A DNA stretch of 64,000 nt from Priestia koreensis (GTDB lineage: Bacteria > Bacillota > Bacilli > Bacillales > Bacillaceae_H), in contig NZ_LILC01000002.1 of assembly GCF_001274935.1 (NCBI RefSeq), positions 62,001 through 126,000 of the forward strand, written 5' to 3'. Positions 1-7,416 of the stretch are shown here, piece by piece; position 1 is the first letter of the stretch; every line of letters begins with the position of its first letter. The notes beneath the pieces are model-generated. The model did not search any database. It saw only the letters and a program-made list of their open reading frames with translations, and had not been told where the DNA came from. A program made the position numbers and the translations under genes.

Positions 1-38
1 ACAACGATTTTTACTATGTCAATCAAACCAATGTTCAT
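1..38 (-). CDS. 5' end of an unidentified gene, cut by the left edge
   Basis: Only the first twelve codons are visible (MNIGLIDIVKIV). The ATG is preceded at good spacing by an AAGGTGG Shine-Dalgarno sequence, which is why a real start is proposed. It lies downstream of gerPF on the same strand, beyond a hairpin. Twelve residues are too few to assign a family. Confidence 0.35.
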   Translation of the reverse strand, partial: MNIGLIDIVKIV

Positions 39-154
39 TTCAACAGCCACCTTTTTCTGTAGAGATTAAATCTGTAAAACTAACTGTTAGTTCCTTTACC
101 CGAATTTTACCGTTATTCATATGTAATGGCTACATAAATATGGAATTAATAAGT

Positions 155-186
155 AAAGTCCTCCCAAATAGCGGGAGGACTTTTTG
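155..186. terminator. Terminator hairpin downstream of gerPF
   Basis: An 11-bp perfect stem (AAAGTCCTCCC / GGGAGGACTTT) with a 7-nt loop lies just past the gerPF stop. The plus-strand arm is followed by a T run; on the minus strand the tail is T-rich but less uniform. It probably ends the gerP transcript. Confidence 0.7.
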
Positions 187-405
187 TTAGGCATTTGCCA
201 CGTTATTTTGATCATTGATATCAGGATCGAGTGTATTTGTACCCGAAATTCCTGTATTTGTGTTAATAAAGTTTCCTGTGTTGAAGGAACCAGAGCCAGC
301 CGCTGTTTTTGAGCCGCTCTTAGGGGAAACGTAAAACGTATCGCCAAACGTTACTACGCCTCCACCGACGCTGACGATTTGAACGGGACCAATTAATGCA
401 GGCAT
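187..405 (-). CDS. gerPF: Spore germination protein GerPF
   Basis: A 72-residue GerPA/GerPF-family protein. In Bacillus the GerP proteins are needed for germinants to pass the spore coat and reach their receptors; they are made in the mother cell. It shows the family pattern: N-terminal MPALIG, a GGGVVTFGD segment, SPKSGSKT, and an NT-x-DPDINDQ-type tail, all paralleled in the gerPA product of this operon. It is the last gene of a six-gene minus-strand operon, 42 bp after gerPE and just before a terminator hairpin. Length matches the family. Confidence 0.95.
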   Translation of the reverse strand: MPALIGPVQIVSVGGGVVTFGDTFYVSPKSGSKTAAGSGSFNTGNFINTNTGISGTNTLDPDINDQNNVANA

Positions 406-447
406 AATTAAACATCCTTTTCATCTTGAAGTATGGCGGGCAAGTGA

Positions 448-987
448 TCATCGAGAGGATGCATTTGCATTACCTGTTCCACCGATGTTGCCGCTTGCTC
501 CTGTTTGGACAGGTGTATTTCCTGGCGTTACTTTTTGTTTTTTCTTTCCTTTTGAGGACGAACTAGAGTCAGCGTCATCTTTTTTAATGTTTGGATTGTT
601 TTTAGACTCGGCGGTCTCTAGCTCACGAATATGTTTCACGCGTGCTTCCCCAAAAATATCACAAGTTGATCCAACGTGAATAAGGGACGAGAACGAAGTA
701 CCAATCACTTTTATACTGTGAACTTTAATGGCAGAACAGTCGTTGATCACGTTCATATCGACACGAGCCCCAGGTAAGAACTGTGGAATAGGCTCTGAGA
801 ACACGCTATAGTCGTCAAAGTCGCCTTCTCTTCCATAAAAGAGGGGATACTCGCGCTGATCTGCTAAAGCCTTTGTGAACATGTTAATAATCTGTGAATC
901 TCCCACTTGTAAAAGTGAACAGGAACTGACAGATTTTATATTTATGATGTCTACATATGACGTTCTTCTTGGTCCTAAAATGTTCAT
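448..987 (-). CDS. gerPE: Spore germination protein GerPE
   Basis: A 179-residue protein whose N-terminal half fits GerPE: SCSLLQVGDSQ, then an ALADQREYPLFYGREG segment typical of the family. The C-terminal 45 residues are low complexity, with a serine/lysine run and a Gly/Asn-rich end, and are probably disordered. The ATG is preceded by AAGGATGAG, which supports this start. It is the fifth gene of the gerP operon, 13 bp after gerPD. Its expected role is in coat permeability to germinants; the molecular activity of the family is unknown. Confidence 0.93.
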   Translation of the reverse strand: MNILGPRRTSYVDIINIKSVSSCSLLQVGDSQIINMFTKALADQREYPLFYGREGDFDDYSVFSEPIPQFLPGARVDMNVINDCSAIKVHSIKVIGTSFSSLIHVGSTCDIFGEARVKHIRELETAESKNNPNIKKDDADSSSSSKGKKKQKVTPGNTPVQTGASGNIGGTGNANASSR

Positions 988-1000
988 TATGCACTCATCC

Positions 1001-1177
1001 TTATGTTAAAGATAGCGGTACATACGGGCCGATAATTAACGATTCAGCCGGTGTATCAAACGTCGCCGACAAATTGACATAATGGGCATCGCCGATGAGA
1101 AAAATAGAGGAGGACGATACACCTGTAATTTTAATATCGCCTACTAATAAGTCTCGGTTAATGACGGTGTAATTCAT
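1001..1177 (-). CDS. gerPD: Spore germination protein GerPD
   Basis: A 58-residue ORF beginning MNYTVINRDLLVGDIKI and ending IIGPYVPLSLT, a clear GerPD pattern (VINRDL-VGDIK, SIF-IGDA, TFDTP-ESLIIGP). Its ATG overlaps the gerPC stop as ATGA, so the two are probably translationally coupled. It fills the only empty slot between gerPC and gerPE and so completes the six-gene gerPABCDEF set. Confidence 0.93.
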   Translation of the reverse strand: MNYTVINRDLLVGDIKITGVSSSSIFLIGDAHYVNLSATFDTPAESLIIGPYVPLSLT

Positions 1178-1845
1178 GTCGGTCCACCCTCGCTTTTTAA
1201 TGATTCAGGTAAATAGGTTAAAAAAGCGTTAATTCCCTTTTTGATATCTTCCACAAGCTTACTCAATACGTCTTCTCTTACGGCCTCACGATTTTCAGCG
1301 ATCATGCGAGCATCTAGTTGCTGAAGGTGATAGATGATGCGCGGTTCAAGCTGCTTTTTAATGTCTTCAATAATAAATTCATAATATGAATAGTCAATCT
1401 GAAACTGTCGTTCTGTTAAAATAGAAGTAATCACCGACTCCCCGTGTTCTTCAAGATCTGCTAAAATTTGTGCATGAATTTCTTCCACGAGCTCTGAAGG
1501 AATTGAGCGGTTCTCAACTGGATATAACGTCGGGTTAACGGGCGGAACATTCAAATCTTGGCCAGCTGAAGGCGTAGTGTTGGAATTAATAATAAAGTCC
1601 TCCATATTATCTGGCGTAAGTGGGTTCAATCCGATATTTAGTGTTCCATCTAATGTATCAATCTTTAACTGCTCAAATTTATATTCAATTTTATCAATTT
1701 TTGTTGCAGGTTTTTCATCGAGTTCTTTGACCTTATCCTGTAACTCTTGTACAGAGGCTTCAAGCTGCTGAATGCGTTCGGTTTGATGCTGAATGTAATT
1801 TGAGACTTGCTGGATGTATTGATAAAGGTGTTGCAAATAGTCCAC
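1174..1845 (-). CDS. gerPC: Spore germination protein GerPC
   Basis: A 223-residue protein starting at GTG, chosen because AAGGAG stands nine bases upstream. The N-terminal 55 residues form a Gln-rich heptad pattern (YIQQVSNYIQHQTERIQQLE and on), a likely coiled coil as in other GerPC proteins. The rest is acidic and helical in composition, with no catalytic motif. It is the third gene of the gerP operon; its stop overlaps the gerPD start. In Bacillus gerP mutants germinate slowly because nutrients cross the coat poorly. Confidence 0.92.
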   Translation of the reverse strand: MDYLQHLYQYIQQVSNYIQHQTERIQQLEASVQELQDKVKELDEKPATKIDKIEYKFEQLKIDTLDGTLNIGLNPLTPDNMEDFIINSNTTPSAGQDLNVPPVNPTLYPVENRSIPSELVEEIHAQILADLEEHGESVITSILTERQFQIDYSYYEFIIEDIKKQLEPRIIYHLQQLDARMIAENREAVREDVLSKLVEDIKKGINAFLTYLPESLKSEGGPT

Positions 1846-1880
1846 CTGACCTCACTCCTTTGAAAAGATCACCTTTCAGA

Positions 1881-2141
1881 TCATTCTGGTTTTGGGGGAG
1901 TAAGAGTAGTGGACGGGACGCCTGGTGTTGCCTGAAGGGGCTGCAAAGTTGTTGGTGACACAGAAGCTAATGTTGAGCTTTTTCCAGGTTTCGGTGCAGG
2001 CTCTGTAAATCCTCCGGTGTTAAATAAATTGGAGTTAGCGGTCAAAGCGCCCACACTGCCGATTTGTAAAATGGATGAGTTGGACACGGCATTAACCTTC
2101 AGAACCTGGATGTAGATACTTTGATTAACGTAAAAGTTCAA
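1881..2141 (-). CDS. gerPB: Spore germination protein GerPB (TTG start)
   Basis: An 86-residue protein reading MNFYVNQSIYIQ, then SNSSILQIGS, the family signature, followed by a Pro/Thr/Ser-rich tail. A GTG nine bases further upstream opens the same frame but overlaps the AGGAGG ribosome site; the TTG at 2141 sits eight bases after AGGAGG and gives the usual MNFY N terminus, so TTG is taken as the start. It is the second gene of the gerP operon, between gerPA and gerPC. Confidence 0.92.
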   Translation of the reverse strand: MNFYVNQSIYIQVLKVNAVSNSSILQIGSVGALTANSNLFNTGGFTEPAPKPGKSSTLASVSPTTLQPLQATPGVPSTTLTPPKPE

Positions 2142-2168
2142 CGAAAGCACCTCCTATGGCAAAGCATT

Positions 2169-2390
2169 TTATAAGTTTCCGGTAATGGTTTGATCATTGA
2201 CATCTTGATCATTTGTATTTGTTGAACTTTGTTGATTCCAAACGCGTAATCCATCTCCGGTATTAAATGATCCAGCACCAGCAAATGTTTTGGCGGAAGA
2301 AACTGGCGAGATGCTGTATACGTCACCGATATGGAATACACTACCGCTACCAACGCTGTTCATGTTAATTACTCCTACAATTGCTGGCAT
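2169..2390 (-). CDS. gerPA: Spore germination protein GerPA
   Basis: A 73-residue GerPA/GerPF-family protein: MPAIVG start, GSVFHIGD, SPVSSAKTFAGAGSFNTGD, and an NTNDQDVNDQ tail. The MPAIVG ATG is chosen over a TTG two codons upstream because it lies seven bases after an AGGGTG site and matches the family N terminus. It is the first gene of the operon, and its upstream region carries a mother-cell promoter. It resembles the gerPF product at the other end of the operon, consistent with an old duplication. Confidence 0.94.
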   Translation of the reverse strand: MPAIVGVINMNSVGSGSVFHIGDVYSISPVSSAKTFAGAGSFNTGDGLRVWNQQSSTNTNDQDVNDQTITGNL

Positions 2391-2423
2391 AGTCAAACAC
2401 CCTCTGAATGAATTTTCTAGTGT

Positions 2424-2463
2424 TATCCTATGAAGGCAAAAGACATATGGTGAATGCCTAATG
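2424..2463 (-). promoter_or_regulatory. Sigma-K promoter with GerE box for gerP
   Basis: Read on the minus strand, ACC (2449-2451) and CATAGGATA (2424-2432) are separated by exactly 16 bp, matching the sigma-K pattern AC-N16-CATANNNTA. Directly upstream, CATTAGGCATTC (2452-2463) fits the GerE box RWWTRGGYNNYY at all but the first position. The -10 is about 35 bp from the gerPA start. This fits the known late mother-cell control of gerP in B. subtilis; the site itself is my pattern match. Confidence 0.75.
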
Positions 2464-2641
2464 TAACATAACTCTTCTCATACTCCCTATATAACTGAGT
2501 CTATGCGTAAGAGTGCTAGTGTATAGGTAAAAGAGAAAACTTTTTTTCGAAATTCTTTGTAAGACCTCTGTTTACAATAGAAGAAGCGTCGTTTAAAGAT
2601 GTGGAAAATAAATGATCAATATAATGAGGTGAAATGAAAAA

Positions 2642-3796
2642 GTGTCCGTTCGATACAAATCCATTGATAGTATAAGAGGGTTCTCCTTGCTCGGTATTTT
2701 ACTTGTGAATATGCCTGATTTTTACTCGCCTCATCTGTATATGAGTCAAGAGAAGCCATTCTCTCGTGATATTGCTTCCTTTTCCATCGACGTTTTGGCA
2801 CGAGCAAGCTTTTATCCGCTATTTGCGATGTTATTTGGTTTTGGATTCATGATGATGTTTGAAAACGCTCGGAAGCAGGGGCATTCATTTTCTTCGATGT
2901 ACCGAAGAAGGTTAGTAGGGCTCTTTTTACTCGGGTGCATTCATGCCTTCCTCATTTGGTACGGAGATATCTTAATTAGCTATGCGTTGTGTGGAGCTGT
3001 ACTGTGGTTTTTCAAAGATGCTTCTGTAAAAAGACTTTTAACAAGTGGCCTTGTTATTTGTCTTATTCCTGTTTTTATTGTTACCTCACTGTTAGTAGTG
3101 TCTGGTGATACGACAGAAGAAACCGGTCTTTATCAACACATAATTAAAGAGTCATTCGAGACATACGCAAGTGGAACATTCGGAATGATCGTTCATCAGC
3201 GACTTCAAGATTGGTTGTATTTAAATAATATTTATTCGGTACCTTTTTTGTTTGTATCTATTTTTCCTTTCTTTTTGTTTGGAGCAGCTGCCGCTAAGGC
3301 AAGGGTCGTTCAAAAAGTCGAGAACTACGTGCTCTTTCTAAAAGGAACATTACTTCTTTCTGCCTGTTTCTTTTTGTTAGGGAAGCTGTTGCCATACATA
3401 GTGGGGGAAAACGCAGTTATGCGCTATGTTCATGATAGTATCGGAGGGCCAGCGGGATCACTGTTCTACGGTAGTTTCCTTTTATTAATCCTGCGAAAGA
3501 AGGTTGGCCAGAAACTTATGTCTCCGTTTGCTGCAATGGGAAAGCTATCGCTTACAAATTATTTGGGTCAGTCTGTGCTGTCAACACTGCTTTTTTATTC
3601 CTACGGTGCAGGCCTTTACGGAAAAATTTCAACGCTTGAAGGAATAGGGATTACGTTTTTCATTTTCTGGGTACAGATGATTGTGAGCAATTGGTGGATG
3701 AAAAACCATCTATTTGGTCCAATTGAGTGGTTGCTGCGTTCATTCATTCGTCGACAAAAACAGCCGTGGAAAAGAGCGGAAATAGAACAAAATTAG
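2642..3796 (+). CDS. DUF418 family membrane protein
   Basis: A 384-residue polytopic membrane protein. The N terminus reads SIDSIRGFSLLGILLVNMP, the hallmark of the DUF418/YeiB-like family (RGFALLGILL-N). It has about eight to ten hydrophobic segments, an RRR-LVGLFLLG-HA motif near residue 90, and a conserved LTNYLGQS segment near residue 300, which belongs to the DUF418 domain. The start is GTG: GAGGTG lies ten bases upstream, while the nearby ATG at 2633 is out of frame. The gene is divergent from gerP. Function is unknown; a transport or acyl-transfer role has been suggested for related families. Confidence 0.88.
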   Translation: MSVRYKSIDSIRGFSLLGILLVNMPDFYSPHLYMSQEKPFSRDIASFSIDVLARASFYPLFAMLFGFGFMMMFENARKQGHSFSSMYRRRLVGLFLLGCIHAFLIWYGDILISYALCGAVLWFFKDASVKRLLTSGLVICLIPVFIVTSLLVVSGDTTEETGLYQHIIKESFETYASGTFGMIVHQRLQDWLYLNNIYSVPFLFVSIFPFFLFGAAAAKARVVQKVENYVLFLKGTLLLSACFFLLGKLLPYIVGENAVMRYVHDSIGGPAGSLFYGSFLLLILRKKVGQKLMSPFAAMGKLSLTNYLGQSVLSTLLFYSYGAGLYGKISTLEGIGITFFIFWVQMIVSNWWMKNHLFGPIEWLLRSFIRRQKQPWKRAEIEQN

Positions 3797-3929
3797 GGGA
3801 AAATGTCCTAGATCGTCGATTGTCGAAGGTGGAAAATTGATCGAATAGGTGGATAGTTAACGATAATGCTATGAGGTAAGATGTAACTATCGGAAAATTC
3901 GAACTCCTAATTGAAAACGGATGCATAAA

Positions 3930-4016
3930 AGAAAAAGGCAAAGCTAATGAAAGTTAGTGACGCAAAACTATAGGGGCTAAAGTGTTCAGCATACACGAAG
4001 CCAGCCAGTTACCGAA
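3930..4016 (+). promoter_or_regulatory. Cyclic di-GMP-I (GEMM-I) riboswitch aptamer
   Basis: The sequence follows the GEMM-I consensus from end to end: AAAGGCAAAGC, a CTAA-TGAAAG-TTAG hairpin carrying the GAAA tetraloop, GTGACGCAAA, GGGGCTAAAG, a variable P3 region, and GAAGCCAGCCAGTTACCG at the 3' end. These are the core elements of the V. cholerae Vc2 class of c-di-GMP sensor. A G precedes GCAAA at the position I align with Vc2 G20, favouring c-di-GMP over cGAMP. It sits between the DUF418 gene and a small ORF and is followed by an intrinsic terminator, so it probably acts by transcription termination. The 130 bp before it hold nothing I can name. Confidence 0.9.
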
Positions 4017-4036
4017 AACTCTTTTTGAGGATAAAG

Positions 4037-4096
4037 AATGGTTCATCGTTTTAGAGAACCGTTATATTCGGCGGCGGCTGAGCATAGCGGTTTTTT
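4037..4096 (+). terminator. Riboswitch expression platform: terminator with competing antiterminator
   Basis: A long hairpin pairs AACCGTTATATTC (4057-4069) with GAGCATAGCGGTT (4080-4092) and runs into TTTTTT. An alternative stem, AATGGTTC (4037-4044) with GAACCGTT (4056-4063), uses the same left arm, so the two cannot form together. This is the expected layout of an on/off transcriptional platform behind the aptamer. Which state the ligand favours cannot be read from sequence. Confidence 0.75.
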
Positions 4097-4132
4097 GTCT
4101 GTACACCTTCCTCTAAAAGGGAGATGAGATGA

Positions 4133-4294
4133 ATGGAGAAACGAATATACAAACCAAAGACGCAAGCGACTCTGTCCAATTATTCACTAGTATTCATGAT
4201 AATTTCAGTATCCTCTTTATTAGCATTTATTACACTGCCTCATGAGATGCTTTCTTTGGTTAAAGGTATTTTCATGATGATTATGGAAAGATAA
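4133..4294 (+). CDS. 53-residue membrane protein under c-di-GMP riboswitch control
   Basis: The ORF starts MEKRIYKPKT: a basic N terminus, then a hydrophobic stretch (about residues 18-34, SLVFMIISVSSLLAFIT), a short polar break, and a second hydrophobic stretch near the C terminus. One or two membrane segments are likely, with the N terminus inside. AGGGAG stands nine bases before the ATG. The gene is the only one between the riboswitch terminator and a second intrinsic terminator, so it is a complete transcription unit. I do not recognise the family. An overlapping ORF from the ATG at 4129 (38 codons) is possible but looks unlike a protein. Confidence 0.7.
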   Translation: MEKRIYKPKTQATLSNYSLVFMIISVSSLLAFITLPHEMLSLVKGIFMMIMER

Positions 4295-4306
4295 CAGTAA
4301 GCAAGG

Positions 4307-4341
4307 AAACAGAGGGGAATTTAGCCCTTCTGTTTTTATTT
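4307..4341 (+). terminator. Terminator after the 53-residue ORF
   Basis: AAACAGAGGGG pairs with CCCTTCTGTTT across a short loop (one G-T pair), followed by TTTTATT. It begins 13 bp after the stop codon and closes the riboswitch unit. Confidence 0.75.
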
Positions 4342-4413
4342 CGATTGGTTTATTGGAAGTTGGTGGCAATATCATTTTCGTGATATGATACGGTTAGAAA
4401 GGAGTGGACAAAT

Positions 4414-4770
4414 ATGGATTATAACGCGGCATTGCAATCCCACGTAGGGTTATGGTCATTATTAATCGTACTGTTTCTCGTTACATTCTTCATGCTACGT
4501 GGACCTGCAGGAAAAGGCGCAAAAATTCTACATATGATTGTTCGATTGTTCTACATTCTCGTTTTACTTTCAGGTCTATACTTGGTAGCATCTACGTACG
4601 GATGGGCAGGAAAAGCATTACTGAAAGGGTTTGTAGGAATTTTAGTGTTCGTGGGCATGGAAATGGTGCTTGTACGTACGAAAAAGCGGACAGGCGTAGT
4701 GGGTGCTTGGATTTTCTTAATCATTGTCCTTGCGATAGTATTCTATTTAGGATACGTCGTGCTTGGTTAA
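4414..4770 (+). CDS. yisL: YisL family membrane protein
   Basis: A 118-residue protein with four predicted membrane segments: about residues 11-28 (LWSLLIVLFLVTFFML), 40-60, 68-86 and 97-117. The HSHVGLW-like opening and the VRLFYILVLLSG segment fit the YisL (DUF1516) family of Bacillus. AAAGGAG stands upstream of the ATG. Its place between the gerP region and yisN-asnO is the same as in B. subtilis, which supports the name. Function is unknown. Confidence 0.88.
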   Translation: MDYNAALQSHVGLWSLLIVLFLVTFFMLRGPAGKGAKILHMIVRLFYILVLLSGLYLVASTYGWAGKALLKGFVGILVFVGMEMVLVRTKKRTGVVGAWIFLIIVLAIVFYLGYVVLG

Positions 4771-4777
4771 AAAAACA

Positions 4778-4823
4778 AAAACGCTTGATGATTCACACAA
4801 GAGAGGTGATCATCAAGCGTTTT
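4778..4823. terminator. Convergent terminator between yisL and yisN
   Basis: A perfect 15-bp stem (AAAACGCTTGATGAT with ATCATCAAGCGTTTT) joined by a 16-nt loop. One arm lies between the genes; the other lies within the last codons of yisN on the minus strand, so the coding sequence itself forms half of the terminator. T runs occur on both strands. Confidence 0.75.
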
Positions 4824-5350
4824 CCTGTATTTAACGTAAATTCAAATCGGTCTGTTTCGACGGTTCCACGAGCAAATATATGATGAACCGAACAGATGAA
4901 GTCACCGTTATCAAAAATTAAAAAATTGACTCCTTCTCGGTTCTTGTCAGCTGGCAGGCAATAAAGTGTGTTACAGCTATATAGGCAATCATAAAGCGAA
5001 AAATCAAGTGCGTTTAGCTGTGTAGTAAACTGCATGAGAACAGCCTCATCAAGCTCCTCAATTAGAAGCTCATACGCTTTTAAGAGTTGTTTTTGAACTC
5101 GAATTTCATCTCCGTCTCCTAAAAAATATGTCTCCCCGTTTAGTTGTACGATATTTTCTTCCACCCACAACGCTTTTTCCCAATTTCCGTTCACTTCAAC
5201 TTCAAAGGACTCGGAAATAACATCCTCCAATCGAAAGGCTTCATCGCTATCAAGTTCAAAAAACACCCACTGTGAATCAATGCACTCAAGCGTCCCGTAT
5301 ATGAACGAACGCGGTTGATTTTTCAAGATTTGAAGCTTTGGTTGTTTCAT
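4793..5350 (-). CDS. yisN: YisN-like protein (DUF2777 type)
   Basis: A 185-residue soluble acidic protein without signal peptide or membrane segments. The ATG has GGAGG upstream. I assign yisN mainly from position (between yisL and asnO, as in B. subtilis) and from the general look of a DUF2777 protein; I cannot confirm it by motif. It contains a Cys pair region (LYDCLYSCNTLYC, about residues 120-132) that could bind metal or form disulphides. Its 3' end lies in a convergent terminator with yisL. Function is unknown. Confidence 0.65.
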   Translation of the reverse strand: MKQPKLQILKNQPRSFIYGTLECIDSQWVFFELDSDEAFRLEDVISESFEVEVNGNWEKALWVEENIVQLNGETYFLGDGDEIRVQKQLLKAYELLIEELDEAVLMQFTTQLNALDFSLYDCLYSCNTLYCLPADKNREGVNFLIFDNGDFICSVHHIFARGTVETDRFEFTLNTGKRLMITSLV

Positions 5351-5519
5351 AGGGTTTCCTCCATTTCAAAACTATTCTTATTTTCTTATTGCCCAAATCG
5401 TTCTTCCTTATAACATAAAAGTTCCTTAATTTTACTTAACAGACAAGTTCATGTGTACATGATGTGGGCATAGAATGTCATTATTGCATGAAAGGCTACT
5501 AAGAAAGGATGAGGTATGT

Positions 5520-7367
5520 ATGTGCGGAATAACAGGTTGGGTAGATTATAATCGCCCCTTACTGCATGAAAAAGAAACGGTAGCAAAAATGGCGGCAACA
5601 CTAAGCAAAAGAGGGCCAGATGATACGAACGTTTGGACTTCTACTCACGCAGCATTTGGTCATAAGCGTCTCGTAGTAGTTGATCCTGAAAATGGAAAGC
5701 AGCCTATGCAACGCCAAAAGGATTCGCATACTTATACGCTTTGTTATAACGGTGAATTATACAATACGGAAGATATTCGCAAGGAGCTGTTGAAGCGGGG
5801 GTATCAGTTTCAAGGGCATTCGGACACAGAGGTTCTCCTCACTTCTTATATCGAATGGAAAGAGGAGTGTGTGGATCACTTCAACGGAATTTTTGCTTTT
5901 GGCATTTGGGATGAAAAAGAAGAGAAGCTTTTTATGGCGCGTGATCGCTTAGGTGTAAAACCATTATTTTACCGACCTTATTCAGGTGGACTTCAGTTTG
6001 GTTCAGAATTAAAGGCAATTCTTGCTCATCGTGATGTGAAAGCAGAAATTGGCTTTGATGGGCTTGCAGAAGTATTTGGATTAGGTCCGTCTCATACACC
6101 GGGTCACGGCATATTCAAAGGGATTAATGAGCTTCGTCCAGGTCATGCTTTAACGTTTACGAAGGGTGGATTAAACGTTTGGCGCTACTGGAATGTGAAA
6201 AGCGCCCCTCATACAGACAGTTTGGAAGATACGACAGAAAAGGTTCGCTCCTTATTATTAGATGCTGTTACGCGACAGCTTGTATCTGATGTGCCTGTTT
6301 GTACCTTTTTATCTGGGGGCGTTGATTCGAGTGCGATCACGGCCATTGCCGCAGAAGCGTTCAAACGTGAAGGAAAAGGCTCGCTTCATACGTATTCCAT
6401 CGATTATGAGGATAATGATAAGTATTTTAAAGCGAATGAGTTTCAGCCGAATTCAGATGGAATCTATATTAAAATGATGTCCGATCAGTTCGGGACAGAG
6501 CATCATCGTGAGGTCATTAATAATGAGGAACTTGCTCAGTATTTAACAGAAGCTGTACTTGTTCGTGACGTGCCAGGTATGGCGGACGTTGATTCTTCTC
6601 TTTTATGGTTTTGCCGAAAAATTAAGCAGGACTTTGTTGTAGGTCTGTCAGGTGAATGTGCGGATGAAATATTTGGTGGATATCCATGGTTTCATCGAAA
6701 GCACGACCTTGCCTCCGATACGTTTCCTTGGATGAGATCTGTAGAAGCAAGGGTTGATCTTCTACAGGATGAATGGCGTAAAAAGCTTCAATTAGAAGAA
6801 TATGTTCGAGCTAGCTATGAAAAGACCGTAAAAGAAACGCCGCTTTTAGATGGCGAAACAGAAGAAGAAGCGCAGCGAAGAAAGTTGTTTTATTTAAACC
6901 AGCTTTGGTTTATGACAACGCTTCTTGAACGAAAAGATCGCATGAGCATGGGAGCGAGCCTAGAGGTACGTGTACCTTTTGCGGATCACCGTCTTGTGGA
7001 ATACATGTGGAACGTGCCGTGGGAAATGAAGATGGTTGGGAATAAAGAAAAAGGAATTTTACGAAAAGCACTTGAAGGCATTCTTCCTCACGACGTTTTA
7101 TATCGCAAGAAAAGTCCATATCCAAAAACGCACAATCCTCACTATACGAACGCAGTTAAGAGCTGGCTAAAAGACTTAACAAGCGATGGTTCGTCACCTT
7201 TGTATGAGTTTTTCAATCGACAAAAACTCACAAATATTATTGAATCAGGCGGTGAGGACTTTAAAGTGCCATGGTTTGGTCAGCTTATGACGGGACCGCA
7301 GCTAGTAGCACACCTCGGGCAAATCCACGTATGGTTTAAGGAATACAATATTAACGTTGTGGAATAA
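5520..7367 (+). CDS. asnO: Asparagine synthase (glutamine-hydrolysing), AsnO type
   Basis: A 615-residue enzyme making asparagine from aspartate, glutamine and ATP. The start is set at the ATG giving MCGITGW, because Cys2 is the N-terminal nucleophile of the glutaminase domain after Met removal; GATGAGG lies just upstream. The class II glutaminase domain covers about residues 2-210 (RGPDD, YNGELYN, GHSDTEVLL), and the synthetase domain begins near 235 with the PP-loop SGGVDSSAI. SGECADEIFGGYPWF follows near 380. Length matches B. subtilis AsnO (sporulation-associated), and synteny with yisL-yisN points to asnO rather than asnB. Confidence 0.93.
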   Translation: MCGITGWVDYNRPLLHEKETVAKMAATLSKRGPDDTNVWTSTHAAFGHKRLVVVDPENGKQPMQRQKDSHTYTLCYNGELYNTEDIRKELLKRGYQFQGHSDTEVLLTSYIEWKEECVDHFNGIFAFGIWDEKEEKLFMARDRLGVKPLFYRPYSGGLQFGSELKAILAHRDVKAEIGFDGLAEVFGLGPSHTPGHGIFKGINELRPGHALTFTKGGLNVWRYWNVKSAPHTDSLEDTTEKVRSLLLDAVTRQLVSDVPVCTFLSGGVDSSAITAIAAEAFKREGKGSLHTYSIDYEDNDKYFKANEFQPNSDGIYIKMMSDQFGTEHHREVINNEELAQYLTEAVLVRDVPGMADVDSSLLWFCRKIKQDFVVGLSGECADEIFGGYPWFHRKHDLASDTFPWMRSVEARVDLLQDEWRKKLQLEEYVRASYEKTVKETPLLDGETEEEAQRRKLFYLNQLWFMTTLLERKDRMSMGASLEVRVPFADHRLVEYMWNVPWEMKMVGNKEKGILRKALEGILPHDVLYRKKSPYPKTHNPHYTNAVKSWLKDLTSDGSSPLYEFFNRQKLTNIIESGGEDFKVPWFGQLMTGPQLVAHLGQIHVWFKEYNINVVE

Positions 7368-7376
7368 AATTTTATT

Positions 7377-7402
7377 GTTTAACGATGGGAAATAAAGGGT
7401 AA
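7377..7402 (+). promoter_or_regulatory. Sigma-B-like promoter downstream of asnO
   Basis: GTTTAA (7377-7382) and GGGTAA (7397-7402) stand 14 bp apart, an exact fit to the general-stress consensus GTTTAA-N12-15-GGGWAW. A strong hairpin begins 15 bp later, so a transcript from here would either stop at once or read through toward the carotenoid genes. No gene starts in between. Confidence 0.45.
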
Positions 7403-7416
7403 ATGACAAAGTCGAG

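Noticed and set aside
2138-2353. 71-codon minus-strand ORF across gerPA
   Set aside because: It is the shifted frame of gerPA with no ribosome site and no family pattern.
2557-2577. TTGTAA-N9-TTACAA before the DUF418 gene as an operator
   Set aside because: Short AT-rich half sites are expected by chance here, and no regulator is encoded nearby.
4129-4245. 38-codon ORF starting at the ATG four bases before the 53-residue gene
   Set aside because: Composition is unlike a protein, and the overlapping frame has membrane-protein character, a better length and a terminator just after its stop.
4452-4883. 143-codon plus-strand ORF over yisL
   Set aside because: Out-of-frame shadow of yisL; rich in Arg and Cys with no ribosome site.
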